From: CAVUQH01 sp963774445
Lineage (GTDB): Bacteria; Myxococcota_A; Polyangia; Haliangiales; Haliangiaceae
DNA: 64,000 nt
NCBI GenBank assembly: GCA_963774445.1
Contig: CAVZFC010000019.1
Coordinates: 558,001-622,000, forward strand
Direction of reading: 5' to 3'
In this document: piece by piece, positions 20,564 to 28,708 of the stretch
Position numbering within the stretch: the first letter of the stretch is position 1
How the letters are laid out: every line of letters begins with the position of its first letter
The notes under the pieces: model-generated
The model's database searches: none
The model's input: only the letters and a program-made list of their open reading frames with translations
Told to the model about the DNA's origin: nothing
Program-made: the position numbers and the translations under genes

Positions 20564-21771
20564 TCGTCTGGAACGCCATCATCGTCACCTTGCGGCAGAT
20601 CACCCGCAACATTATGCGATCGTCGCTGACCGCGCTCGGCGTGCTCATCGGCGTGGCGGCGGTGATCGCGATGGTCGCGCTAGGGCGCGGCGCCGCGATG
20701 CAGGTGGACAACGAGCTGTCGGGGATGGGGCAGAACCTGTTGTTCGTCACCCCGGGCGCGCCCGGCGGACACGGCCCGCAGCGCACCACCGTGCGGCCGT
20801 TCAGCGAGGACGACGCCCGCGCCGTAGCGTCGCAGGTGGCCGGCGTGGCGGCGGTGGCGCCGACGGCGTCGCAGCCGGTGATCGCGGTCTACGGCGGGGC
20901 CAAGAGCCAGACCAATGTGACCGGGTCAACCGACGACTACCTTCGCGCGCTGTCGCGGCAGGTCAACCGCGGGCGCGCGTTCACCGACGCCGAACAGCGA
21001 GCCGGATCGGCGGTCTGCATCCTCGGCGACACCGTGCGCCGCGAGCTCTTCGGCAGCCAGGATCCGATCGGCGCGCGCATCCGGGTGGGCGGCATCAGCG
21101 CGCGCGTGATCGGCATCTTCGAGGCCAAGGGCAAGTCAACCCTGGGGATGGACCAGGACGACTTCGTGCTGATTCCGCTGGCGACGTTCCAGCGGCGGAT
21201 GGCTGGCAATCGCGACGTCGGCATGCTGTTCGTGTCGGCCACGGAAAAGGCTGACACCTCACAGGTCAAGGGCGACCTCGAGCGGCTGTTCCGCGAGCGG
21301 CGGCGGATCCGCGCGGGCGAGATTCCCGATTTCGAGGTTCACGACATGAAGGAGATCGCGGCGACGGTCGAGGGAGTGACCAGCGTGCTGACGTCGCTGC
21401 TCGCCGCGATCGCCGCGATCAGCTTGCTGGTCGGCGGCATCGGCATCATGAACGTGATGCTAGTTGCGGTGAACGAGCGAACCCGTGAGATCGGGCTGCG
21501 CATGGCGCTGGGCGCGCGCGGCCGCGACGTGCTGGTGCAGTTCCTGGTCGAGTCGATCGTGCTGTCGATGATCGGCGGCATCTCCGGCATCGCCCTGGGG
21601 CTGGCCGGATCGTACGCGGCCACGAGCAAGCTGGGGTTGCCGCTGACGATCGACGCGTTGGTGATCGGCGTGCCGTTCGCGTTCTCGGTCTTCGTCGGCG
21701 TGGTGTTCGGCTTCGTCCCCGCGCGCAAGGCGGCGCGGATGAACCCGATCGACGCGCTGCGGAGCGAGTGA
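20560..21771 (+). CDS. MacB-type ABC transporter permease (FtsX/MacB_PCD)
   Basis: 403 residues from ATG 20560, overlapping the ATPase stop. A first helix (SSLTALGVLIGVAAVIAMVALG) precedes a large periplasmic MacB_PCD domain (MGQNLLFVTPGAP ... RAFTDAEQRAGSAVCILGDTVRRELFG), then three helices (LLAAIAAISLLVGGIGIMNVMLVAV, the SIVLSMIGGISGIALGLAGS region, and VFVGVVFGFVPARKAA). The hallmarks ERTREIGLRMALGARGRDVL and PARKAARMNPIDALR are present. It completes a tripartite-type exporter. Confidence 0.92.
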   Translation: MIVWNAIIVTLRQITRNIMRSSLTALGVLIGVAAVIAMVALGRGAAMQVDNELSGMGQNLLFVTPGAPGGHGPQRTTVRPFSEDDARAVASQVAGVAAVAPTASQPVIAVYGGAKSQTNVTGSTDDYLRALSRQVNRGRAFTDAEQRAGSAVCILGDTVRRELFGSQDPIGARIRVGGISARVIGIFEAKGKSTLGMDQDDFVLIPLATFQRRMAGNRDVGMLFVSATEKADTSQVKGDLERLFRERRRIRAGEIPDFEVHDMKEIAATVEGVTSVLTSLLAAIAAISLLVGGIGIMNVMLVAVNERTREIGLRMALGARGRDVLVQFLVESIVLSMIGGISGIALGLAGSYAATSKLGLPLTIDALVIGVPFAFSVFVGVVFGFVPARKAARMNPIDALRSE

Positions 21772-21800
21772 TTTCGCGCAAATACCGGAATTTACTGCGG

Positions 21801-21820
21801 AAGTTTCTTAGAAACTTACG
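21801..21820. repeat. AT-rich palindrome between convergent genes
   Basis: AAGTTTCTTAGAAACTT is a 7-bp inverted repeat with a 3-base loop, placed exactly across the stop of the GFA-GNAT gene and 30 bases after the permease stop. It may act as a bidirectional terminator, although there is no T-tract. The minus-strand sequence CGTAAGTTTCTAAG also occurs at 36696-36709 at the end of another gene. Confidence 0.4.
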
Positions 21821-22742
21821 ACTGTCCCCGGTCGTAGGGGAGGCAGAGGATGCGTTCGCCGTCGGGGTCGGTGGCGCCGGTGTCGGTGAAGCCGGCGGCG
21901 AGGTAGAAGTCGTAGGGGCTGCCGGTGCCGCGCTCGCAGCTGAGCCAGAAGGCGTTGGGCTCGCCCCAATCGCGGGCGTTGTCGACGACCGCCTTGAGGG
22001 CGCGGGTGCCGAAGCCCAGGTGCTGGTAGCGGACGTCGATCATGAAGCGCCAGAGGAATGGGTCGCCGCGTGATGGCAGGCCGGCCAGGTCGTGCTCGAG
22101 CGGGCGCAGCATGACGAAGCCGACCGCGGTGTCGCCGGCGTAGATGCCGCGGTACCAGGCCCGCTCTTCGAACAGCGCCTGCGCCAGCGAGATGGCGTTG
22201 CTGGCCACGAACCGCCGCTGATTGCCGGCGACGTGGAGCAGCAGCACGGCGACGGCGTCGGCCGGGCGCAGCTCGCGCAAGGTCAGGTCCGACTCGCGCG
22301 TGACGATCGGATCGGAGTCGGCGCGCAGCGGCCGGCGAGCGTCCGGCGGTGGCAGCTGGTCGCCCTCGATCGCCGGCAGCAGATCGTCGAGCTCGAGCCA
22401 GGCCAGCTGGTTCTCGACACACATGTGCACGCGCGGCGCGATCATCGACGGGTCGTCGAGGGTACCCAGGTTGATCGAGACGTACTCACCGGTCGCCGGG
22501 CGGAAGAGCAGCGCCGAGCCGCAGGTGGGGCAAAAGCAGCGCTCGCCGTCCGCGCTGGTCGCGTGGCAGGTGGTCGTTCCGTCCAGCGAGATCAGGTCGG
22601 CGGTGGCCACACGCGCCCAGGCCAGCACGGGTGCCCCGGACCAGCGCCGGCAGGTGCTGCAGTGGCAGTAGCCGGCGTCGAAGTAGCCGGCGAACGCATA
22701 GCGTACGCCGCCGCACAGGCACCCACCGGTGAAGGAGGACAT
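21816..22742 (-). CDS. GFA-domain / GNAT acetyltransferase fusion
   Basis: 308 residues from ATG 22742, with GGAG shortly before it. Residues 1-125 form a GFA/CENP-V zinc domain: GGCLCGGVRYAF, YCHCSTCRRWSGAP and CFCPTCGSALLF supply the Cys ligands for two zinc sites. From about 145, after ARRPLRADSDPIVTRESDLTLRELRPAD, a GNAT domain follows, with the acetyl-CoA loop YQHLGFGTRALKAVVDNA (Q/R-x-x-G-x-G/A-like) and YDFYLAAGFTDTG. GFA proteins bind small thiol adducts; GNATs acetylate amines. One continuous frame joins them. The combined role is unknown. Confidence 0.85.
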   Translation of the reverse strand: MSSFTGGCLCGGVRYAFAGYFDAGYCHCSTCRRWSGAPVLAWARVATADLISLDGTTTCHATSADGERCFCPTCGSALLFRPATGEYVSINLGTLDDPSMIAPRVHMCVENQLAWLELDDLLPAIEGDQLPPPDARRPLRADSDPIVTRESDLTLRELRPADAVAVLLLHVAGNQRRFVASNAISLAQALFEERAWYRGIYAGDTAVGFVMLRPLEHDLAGLPSRGDPFLWRFMIDVRYQHLGFGTRALKAVVDNARDWGEPNAFWLSCERGTGSPYDFYLAAGFTDTGATDPDGERILCLPYDRGQS

Positions 22743-23083
22743 GCCGTACTGTACCGCGACTCCGCGGTGCGCCGCGCGCCAGCGCCGGTCAACGACGCGC
22801 CTCACGCCTGCCCGCTGCCGGCCGCGGCCGCGCCACGGCGCGGGTTTTTTCGGCGTGCGCGGGGCTATCCGCACGGCGGGAGGTGCGGGCAACGGCCGGC
22901 ACGATGGGGCCGTGGGACCAGAGCAGGCCTCGTCTACGCCCGGTGGTGCGATCGATTACGCCATTGCCGGCCGGTGCAGGGGGTGGGCCGCCACACTGTG
23001 GCACCTGGCCACGATCGCGAACACGGCTCAGCCGATCCACACCGATTCGCGCCGTCGGCATGCTCCCTGCACTCCTCCTCGAC
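22743..23083. other. Intergenic stretch without a clear gene
   Basis: About 340 bases between the start of the GFA-GNAT gene and the small coiled-coil gene. Apart from the hairpin-T6 at 22828-22850 I see no convincing coding frame: the frame reading into the coiled-coil gene is Arg/Pro-rich, as expected of non-coding GC-rich DNA. It may hold promoters for both flanking genes. Confidence 0.5.
22828..22850 (+). terminator. Hairpin followed by T6, terminator-like
   Basis: CCGCGC-CACG-GCGCGG forms a 6-bp all-GC stem with a 4-base loop, followed by G and six T residues. On the plus strand no gene ends just upstream, so it would end an unannotated transcript or act as an attenuator ahead of the gene at 23084. 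Confidence 0.5.
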
Positions 23084-23305
23084 ATGCTCAAGGAAACAGA
23101 GAAACTTCGCGACAACGTCGAAGCCCGCCGCAAGGCGCTACAGGCACAACTGGCCAAGATCAAGGCCGACACGCGCAGCGCAGCCGCGGATGAGCAGAAG
23201 CGCATCCAGAACAAGCTCAGCGAGCTGGAAAGGGCCCTGGGCGACGGCTGGGATCACTTGACCGAAGCGACCGCGGCCAAGCTCAACCAGTGGCTGAAGA
23301 ACTGA
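23084..23305 (+). CDS. Small coiled-coil protein
   Basis: 73 residues from ATG 23084 (an in-frame ATG at 23060 would add eight hydrophobic residues). The whole chain is heptad-like and charged: KETEKLRDNVEARRKALQAQ, KIKADTRSAAADEQKR, KLSELERALGDGWDHL, ending KLNQWLKN. It should be a soluble helical bundle or coiled coil. A strong terminator follows directly, which supports that this short frame is a real transcript. Homology is not recognised. Confidence 0.6.
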   Translation: MLKETEKLRDNVEARRKALQAQLAKIKADTRSAAADEQKRIQNKLSELERALGDGWDHLTEATAAKLNQWLKN

Positions 23306-23313
23306 GCCCCCCC

Positions 23314-23377
23314 CACCGCGGGCGGCGCTCAGTGTTCACCACGGACACCCCGGCCCGAGCGCCGCCCGCGGTGTTTT
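23314..23377 (+). terminator. Strong intrinsic terminator
   Basis: Two perfectly complementary 17-base arms (23314-23330, beginning CACCGCGGGCGG, and 23357-23373) flank a 26-base loop and are followed by TTTT. It begins nine bases after the stop of the small coiled-coil gene and precedes the PEBP gene. Confidence 0.82.
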
Positions 23378-23408
23378 CGCGTCCGATCGGGTTGCGCAGG
23401 AGGCTGCC

Positions 23409-23885
23409 ATGACCTTCTCACTTCGGTCGAACGACTTCGAGGACGGCGGCCCGATTCCGCCGAGGTTCACCTGTGAGGGCGAGAACCTCTCGCCCCACCT
23501 TGCCTGGACCGGGGTGCCGTCGAGCGCTGCGTCGCTGGCGCTCGTGGTCGACGACCCGGACGCGCCCGATCCCGCGGCGCCCAAGATGACCTGGGTCCAC
23601 TGGGTGGTCTACGACCTGCCTGCCGCCAGTGGCGAGCTGCCCGCGGGCATCGCGCCCGCCGACTTCCCGCCCGCAGCCAAATTCGGTCGCAACGACTTCC
23701 AGCGCACCGACTACGGTGGACCGTGCCCGCCCATCGGCCGGCACCGCTACTACTTCCATCTGTATGCACTCGACGCCGAGCTGCCCAGCCTCGGCGCCGC
23801 GACGCGTGCCGATCTCGACCGCGCGATGGAAGGCCACATCGTCGGCGAGGCGACCCTGCTCGGTACCTACCAGAAGCAACGCTGA
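23409..23885 (+). CDS. YbhB/YbcL-family PEBP-like protein
   Basis: 158 residues. The phosphatidylethanolamine-binding protein fold is recognisable from IPPRFTCEGENLSPHLAWTGVP, the ligand-pocket motif LALVVDDPDAPDP, WVHWVVYDLP and GPCPPIGRHRYYFHLYALD. Length matches bacterial YbhB proteins. No signal peptide is present, so it should be cytoplasmic. The family's role in bacteria is unclear. An AGGAGG-like sequence precedes the ATG, and the gene may be transcribed with the sulfur genes 155 bases downstream. Confidence 0.9.
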   Translation: MTFSLRSNDFEDGGPIPPRFTCEGENLSPHLAWTGVPSSAASLALVVDDPDAPDPAAPKMTWVHWVVYDLPAASGELPAGIAPADFPPAAKFGRNDFQRTDYGGPCPPIGRHRYYFHLYALDAELPSLGAATRADLDRAMEGHIVGEATLLGTYQKQR

Positions 23886-24040
23886 TCCGAATCCTGCGCG
23901 GATGCGCAACCGTTGCGTTCGCACTGGCCTCGGGCGACGGGATTTCGGATAGAGATCGGCCAGTCGGCCGAGATTCGGCGATCCCTGCGCGATCGCACCT
24001 GGCACGACCCGTGCTCCAGGTGGCCGCGGAGGTATCGCGG

Positions 24041-25315
24041 ATGAAAAATCTCGTCGTCATCGGAGCTGGAACCGCCGGCACCATCGTGGCCAACCGGATG
24101 GCCCGCGCCCTGCCCCACAAGGAGTGGACCGTAACGGTGATCGATCCGGAGCAGACCCACCTCTATCAACCGGGGCTGCTGTTCCTGCCTTTCGGCGCCC
24201 ACGACGAGGAGAAGATGCTTCGGCCGCGCGCCAAGACGCTGGGGCGACATGTGCAATGGCGTCGAGCCGGCGTGCGCGAGGTCGACGCCGCGGCCAAGAG
24301 GATCGACCTCGAGGACGGCGACAGCCTGACCTACGACCTGCTGGTCATCGCCAGCGGCAGCCGGGTGCGCCCGGAGCTGACCGAGGGACTGCTCGGCGAC
24401 GCCTGGCGCCAGCAGCACTTCGACTTCTACACCCTGGACGGCGCGCAGGCGTTGCGCGAGAAGCTGGCCGACTGGAAGGGCGGCCGCCTGGTGCTCAACG
24501 TCACCGAGATGCCGATCAAGTGCCCGGTGGCACCGCTGGAGTTCCTGTTCCTGGCTGACGCCTTCTTCACCGACCGCGGCATCCGCGACGACGTCAACAT
24601 CGTCTACGTGACGCCGCTCGACGGCGCCTTCACCAAGCCGGTCTGCAACACCCAGCTGAGCTACCTGCTGGACGACAAGAAGATCCGCCTGGAGACCGAG
24701 TTCAACACCTACCAGGCCACCGGCGAGAAGCTGGTCTCCTACGACGAGCGCGAGGTTCCCTACGATCTCCTGGTCTCGATCCCGACCCACAGCGGCGCCC
24801 CGTTCATCGAGACGTCGGGCATCGGCGACGAGATGCAGTGGATTCCCACGGATCACCACACCCTGCTCGCCCGCGAGCTCGAGGACGTCTTCGTCCTCGG
24901 CGACGCCACCGATCTGCCGTCGTCCAAGGCCGGCTCGGTCGCCCACTTCCAGAGCGAGGTCGTCGCCGATAACCTGCACCGGGTCATCCGCGGCGAATCG
25001 CTGGCCCCCGGCTTCGACGGCCACGCCAACTGCTTCGTCGAAACCGGCCACGGCAAGGCGATGCTGATCGACTTCAACTACGACGTCGAGCCGCTGCCCG
25101 GCAAGTTCCCGGTTCCCGGCCTCGGCCCGTTCAGCTTGCTGTCCGAGTCGCGCCTGAACCACGCCGGCAAGCTGGCGTTCCGCTGGCTCTACTGGCACGG
25201 CCTGCTGCCGGCCAAGCCGATTCCGCTCGGCCCGAACATGTCGATGCGGGGCAAGAAGCTGCTGCCGCCGCCCGACACCACTGACACAACCACCCCCGCC
25301 GCCCCGGTGGCGTGA
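24041..25315 (+). CDS. SQR-like NAD(P)/FAD-dependent oxidoreductase
   Basis: 424 residues from ATG 24041 with GGAGG upstream. The FAD-binding fold starts at VVIGAGTAGTIVANRMA. LVIASGSRVRP and DVFVLGDATDLPSSKAGSVAHFQSEV are the conserved second and third flavoprotein motifs. Cys161 (IKCPVAPLEFLFLAD) and Cys202 (KPVCNTQ) sit where sulfide:quinone oxidoreductases hold redox cysteines, and a C-terminal amphipathic helix (GKLAFRWLYWHGLLPA) could bind the membrane. It lies directly before DsrC/TusE- and DsrE2-like genes, so transfer of sulfane sulfur from sulfide oxidation is the likely role; quinone use is inferred. Confidence 0.85.
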   Translation: MKNLVVIGAGTAGTIVANRMARALPHKEWTVTVIDPEQTHLYQPGLLFLPFGAHDEEKMLRPRAKTLGRHVQWRRAGVREVDAAAKRIDLEDGDSLTYDLLVIASGSRVRPELTEGLLGDAWRQQHFDFYTLDGAQALREKLADWKGGRLVLNVTEMPIKCPVAPLEFLFLADAFFTDRGIRDDVNIVYVTPLDGAFTKPVCNTQLSYLLDDKKIRLETEFNTYQATGEKLVSYDEREVPYDLLVSIPTHSGAPFIETSGIGDEMQWIPTDHHTLLARELEDVFVLGDATDLPSSKAGSVAHFQSEVVADNLHRVIRGESLAPGFDGHANCFVETGHGKAMLIDFNYDVEPLPGKFPVPGLGPFSLLSESRLNHAGKLAFRWLYWHGLLPAKPIPLGPNMSMRGKKLLPPPDTTDTTTPAAPVA

Positions 25316-25330
25316 ACCGAGGAGGAAACC

Positions 25331-25645
25331 ATGTTGCAACACACCTACGCCGGAACCACGGTCGATCTCAACAACGAGGGCTTCATGACCGACGCCGGTC
25401 AATGGTCGCGCGCCGTCGGCGAGGCGATCGCGTCCGAGCTCGGGCTCACTCTCACCCCGCGCCACTGGGAGGTCATCGACTTCGCGCGCAAGGATTTCGC
25501 CGAAAAGGAAGCTTCTCCCGGCCTGCGCCGGATCGCCGCCAACACCAGCGTGACCATGAAAGAGCTGTATCAGCTCTTCCCCAAGGGCCCGGGCAAGCTG
25601 GTTGCCCGCATGGCCGGTCTCCCCAAGCCCAAGTCCTGCCTGTGA
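25331..25645 (+). CDS. DsrC/TusE-family sulfur carrier with a single C-terminal Cys
   Basis: 104 residues with GAGGAGG before the ATG. The DsrC fold is clear (NNEGFMTDAGQWSRAVGEAIA, LTPRHWEVIDFARKDF), as is the C-terminal arm GPGKLVARMAGLPKPKSCL. The penultimate Cys103, the persulfide-carrying residue, is kept. The second cysteine of true DsrC, eleven residues earlier, is Ala92. That makes it TusE-like: it can carry sulfur but cannot form the intramolecular trisulfide used in sulfite reduction. It fits a relay from the flavoprotein to the DsrE2-like protein. Confidence 0.88.
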   Translation: MLQHTYAGTTVDLNNEGFMTDAGQWSRAVGEAIASELGLTLTPRHWEVIDFARKDFAEKEASPGLRRIAANTSVTMKELYQLFPKGPGKLVARMAGLPKPKSCL

Positions 25646-25664
25646 CGGCGAGAAGGAAGCACCC

Positions 25665-26177
25665 ATGCAAACGCAAACCACAGCTCCCACCACGACTGGC
25701 GCCGACCTCGCCGCCGAACCCGCCCGCAAGCTCGCCGTGATCGTTTCCAAGGGCAGCCTGGACATGGCCTACCCGGGCCTGATCCTGGCCAACGCCGCCC
25801 GCATGGCCGGTGTCAACGCGATGATCTTCTTCACCTTCTGGGGTCTGGACGTCATCACCGAGAAGAAGGTCGACAACCTCCACGTGTCAACGGTCGGCAA
25901 CCCCTCCCTGCCGATTCCGACCATGCTGGGCGGCCTGCCCGGGGTCGAGAGCATGGCCACCAGCCGCATGCGCAAGGAGATGGCCGAGCTCGAGATCCCG
26001 ACGGTCCGCGAGATGATCGAGATGCTGTCGGACGCGGGCGCCGAGCTCTACGCCTGCCAGATGGCGATGGACATGTTCCACCTGGAGAAGGAGGCGCTGT
26101 TGCCGCAGGTGAAGGAGGTCATCTCGGCGATGGACTTCATCGACCTCAGCGAGGGCGCCCAGGTCGTTTTCGTCTGA
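25665..26177 (+). CDS. DsrE2-like sulfur-transfer protein (DsrE/F/H superfamily)
   Basis: 170 residues from ATG 25665. After a Thr-rich leader comes LAVIVSKGSLDMAYPGLILANAARMAGVNAMIFFTFWGLDVI, typical of the DsrE2 subfamily with its hydrophobic helix, then GGLPGVESMATSRMRKEM and ELYACQMAMDMF, where Cys131 is the likely sulfur-binding residue. DsrE2 proteins often sit in the membrane or bind TusA or rhodanese. It is the third member of the flavoprotein-TusE-DsrE2 operon. Confidence 0.87.
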   Translation: MQTQTTAPTTTGADLAAEPARKLAVIVSKGSLDMAYPGLILANAARMAGVNAMIFFTFWGLDVITEKKVDNLHVSTVGNPSLPIPTMLGGLPGVESMATSRMRKEMAELEIPTVREMIEMLSDAGAELYACQMAMDMFHLEKEALLPQVKEVISAMDFIDLSEGAQVVFV

Positions 26178-26186
26178 GCGCGACCG

Positions 26187-27665
26187 CTACCAGTCGGTGG
26201 GGGCGTAGTCCTTGAAGAACAGCCCCCACCGATGCTCGCCGGTCAGGAAGCCGGAGAAGATCGGGTCACAGATTCGCGCCGCTCCGTCCACCACATCCAG
26301 CGGCGGATGAAACCCGTGAATTTCGGTCTTCCTGGCCGCAATCTGCGCCGGATCCTCGTCGGTGACCCAGCCGGTGTCGACGCTGTTCATGTGGATGCCG
26401 TCGCGCGCGTAGTCGGCGGCCGAGGTGCGCGTCATCATGTTGAGCGCCGCCTTGGCCATGTTGGTGTGCGGGTGCTTGTCGGTCTTCCACTTGCGGTAGA
26501 ACTGCCCCTCCATCGCCGATACGTTGACGATGTGCTTGTCGGGCGACGGGTAGCGCAGCATCAGCGGCTTGAGTCGGGCGTTGAGGATGAACGGCGCCAC
26601 GGCGTTGACCAGCTGCACCTCGAGCAGCTCGACCGCCGACACCTCGTCCATCGCCAGGCGCCAGCTGTTCCGCGCGCGAAGATCGACCTGCTGTAGATCG
26701 GCGTCGAGCCGGCCTGTGGGAAAGATGCGCGCCGAGCGCTGCAGGTCGTCGGGCAGCAGCGCCACCTGTGACAGCGACGCGGCGTCGTGCGATGCGGCCA
26801 GGGCATCGAAGCCGGCCAAGAGCGCCCGCTCCGGCTCCGCCATCGACAACAGCGGCCGGCGCTCGCCGTCCATCAGGTGGGCGTAGAAGCCGGGCGGGCG
26901 GCGCACCGTCTGGCAGGCGTTGTTGAGGATGAAGTCCAGGCGCGGCAGCGTCTCCAGCAGATGGCGCGCGAACGCCTCGACGCTGGGAGTGTGGCGCAGA
27001 TCCAGGCCGTGGATCTCGAGCCGCCCGCTCCACGCGGCGGCGTCGGGCTCGCGCGCGTAGCGGCCCGCGGCGTCGCGGGGAAAGCGCGTCGTCACCACCA
27101 CGTGGGCGCCCGCACGGAGCAGCTTGATCGCCGCCTGGTAGCCGATCTTGACCCGCGCCCCGGTGATCAGCGCGACCCGCCCCGACAGGTCGGCGCGCTG
27201 CTGGCGCTTGTCCCAGTTGAGCGCGGCGCAGGCCGGGCACATCTGATCGTAGAAGTGGTGCAGCTCGTGGAAGCGCGCCTTGCAGACGTAGCAGACGCGC
27301 GGCGCGATCACCTGCTCCGGCACCTGCTCCGGCTCGTCCGGAAGCTCCGCGCCACCGGCGACCGGCGCCTCGAGCTGCGGCGTGGCAAAGACCGGCGCCC
27401 GGCGCAGCGCACGGATCCCGGTCTGGTCGAGCACCTGGGCGTCCGCCGCCTTGACCGCCTCGCGCCGCTGCCGGCGAAAGGCGCGGGTCAGCGCCCGCTT
27501 CTCCCGCGGCCCCGGCCGGGCCACGCGACCGGCGGCGACCAGGAAGCGCTCGCGCTCGGCCCGGTCGACGCCGGCCAGCAGCCCCCGATCGGCGTGCAGC
27601 GTCTCGAGCAGCTCGGTGGCCTGGGCCACGCGGGCCGCCAGATCGGGATCGCGCTCCGGCTTCAC
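26187..27665 (-). CDS. SDR-family oxidoreductase with N-terminal zinc ribbon
   Basis: 492 residues, about twice the length of a classical SDR. Residues 1-120 are helical and charged. A zinc ribbon follows: CYVC (125-128) and CPAC (143-146). The Rossmann domain starts at VALITGARVKIG (TGxxxxIG, 168-175), with LDFILNNACQT as the NNAG-like motif. The catalytic segment reads NVSAMEGQ then HTNMAKAALN, where the usual Tyr of YxxxK appears to be Thr while Lys is kept. Catalysis by the standard tetrad is therefore doubtful. The substrate is unknown. The gene converges on the sulfur operon. Confidence 0.82.
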   Translation of the reverse strand: MKPERDPDLAARVAQATELLETLHADRGLLAGVDRAERERFLVAAGRVARPGPREKRALTRAFRRQRREAVKAADAQVLDQTGIRALRRAPVFATPQLEAPVAGGAELPDEPEQVPEQVIAPRVCYVCKARFHELHHFYDQMCPACAALNWDKRQQRADLSGRVALITGARVKIGYQAAIKLLRAGAHVVVTTRFPRDAAGRYAREPDAAAWSGRLEIHGLDLRHTPSVEAFARHLLETLPRLDFILNNACQTVRRPPGFYAHLMDGERRPLLSMAEPERALLAGFDALAASHDAASLSQVALLPDDLQRSARIFPTGRLDADLQQVDLRARNSWRLAMDEVSAVELLEVQLVNAVAPFILNARLKPLMLRYPSPDKHIVNVSAMEGQFYRKWKTDKHPHTNMAKAALNMMTRTSAADYARDGIHMNSVDTGWVTDEDPAQIAARKTEIHGFHPPLDVVDGAARICDPIFSGFLTGEHRWGLFFKDYAPTDW

Positions 27666-27783
27666 GGGGGCACGGATAGCACGCTGCGGTCACCTCGGAA
27701 AGCGCGACCGAGAAGCGGGGGCAGCGGGGCCACAATTGATGCCTCGAGCGGCCGTGGTAGCCTCCGCGCCCAAGGAGCCCACC

Positions 27784-28692
27784 ATGTCGAACCTCGATCG
27801 AACCTTCACCATCGTCGCCTGCCTCTGCCTCGCGCTCGGCGCGAGCGCGTGCAAGAAGAAGGAAGCCGGCGGAGAGGCGGAAAAGACCACGCCGCCGCCG
27901 GCCGAGACCAAGACGCCGGAAGCGCCACCGCCGGCCGAGACCAAGCCACCGGCCACGCCGGGCATCAAGACCGAAGAGCTCACCTACAACGCCGGGCAGA
28001 CCGTCCTCAACGGCTTTCTGGCCTACCCCGACGACGGGCAGAAGCACCCGGGCGTGCTAATCGTCCACGAGTGGTGGGGCCAGAACCAGTACGTCCGCGA
28101 CCGCGCCAAGCAGCTGGCGCAGCTCGGCTACACCGCTTTCGCCCTCGACATGTTCGGCAAGGGCAAGACCACCGAGCACGCCAAGGACGCACAGCAGTTC
28201 ACGGAAGAGGTCTCCAAGACGAAGGACCAGGGGCTGGAGCGGTTCAAGGCCGCCTACGATCTCCTGGCCAAGCAGGAGGCGACCAAGCCGGATGAGATCG
28301 CGGCCATCGGCTACTGCTACGGCGGCGGCGTGGTGCTCAACGCCGCCCGCGCCGGCCTGCCGCTCGACGCCATCGCCAGCTTCCACGGTGTGCTCGCCAG
28401 CAAGACGCCGATGAAGAAGGGCGCCTTCAAGGGCAAGATCTTCGTCGCCAGCGGCGCCGACGATCCGTTCGTGCCCGCCAAGCAGGTCGAGGCGTTCAAG
28501 AAGGAGATGGACGCGGCCGGCGCCGACTACGAGGTGGTCGTCTACGACGGCGCCAAGCACGGCTTCACCAACCCCGACGCCACCGAGCTGGGCAAGGCCA
28601 ACAACATCCCGGTCGAGTACAACGAGGCCGCCGACAAGGCCTCGTGGAAGAAGCTGATGGAGCTCTTCCACACCGTCTGGCCGCAGAACTGA
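27784..28692 (+). CDS. Dienelactone hydrolase-family lipoprotein
   Basis: 302 residues from ATG 27784. The lipobox GASAC marks Cys23, followed by a Lys/Pro/Thr linker to residue 60. The alpha/beta hydrolase has nucleophile Cys178 in GYCYGGG, acid Asp226 or Asp227 (GADDPFVP) and His259 (AKHGFTNP), with HEWWGQN forming the oxyanion region. Cysteine instead of serine is the norm in dienelactone hydrolases. It is anchored in the envelope, so the substrate is probably an exported ester or lactone. Confidence 0.9.
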   Translation: MSNLDRTFTIVACLCLALGASACKKKEAGGEAEKTTPPPAETKTPEAPPPAETKPPATPGIKTEELTYNAGQTVLNGFLAYPDDGQKHPGVLIVHEWWGQNQYVRDRAKQLAQLGYTAFALDMFGKGKTTEHAKDAQQFTEEVSKTKDQGLERFKAAYDLLAKQEATKPDEIAAIGYCYGGGVVLNAARAGLPLDAIASFHGVLASKTPMKKGAFKGKIFVASGADDPFVPAKQVEAFKKEMDAAGADYEVVVYDGAKHGFTNPDATELGKANNIPVEYNEAADKASWKKLMELFHTVWPQN

Positions 28693-28708
28693 CGCGCGGC
28701 TCCCAGAT

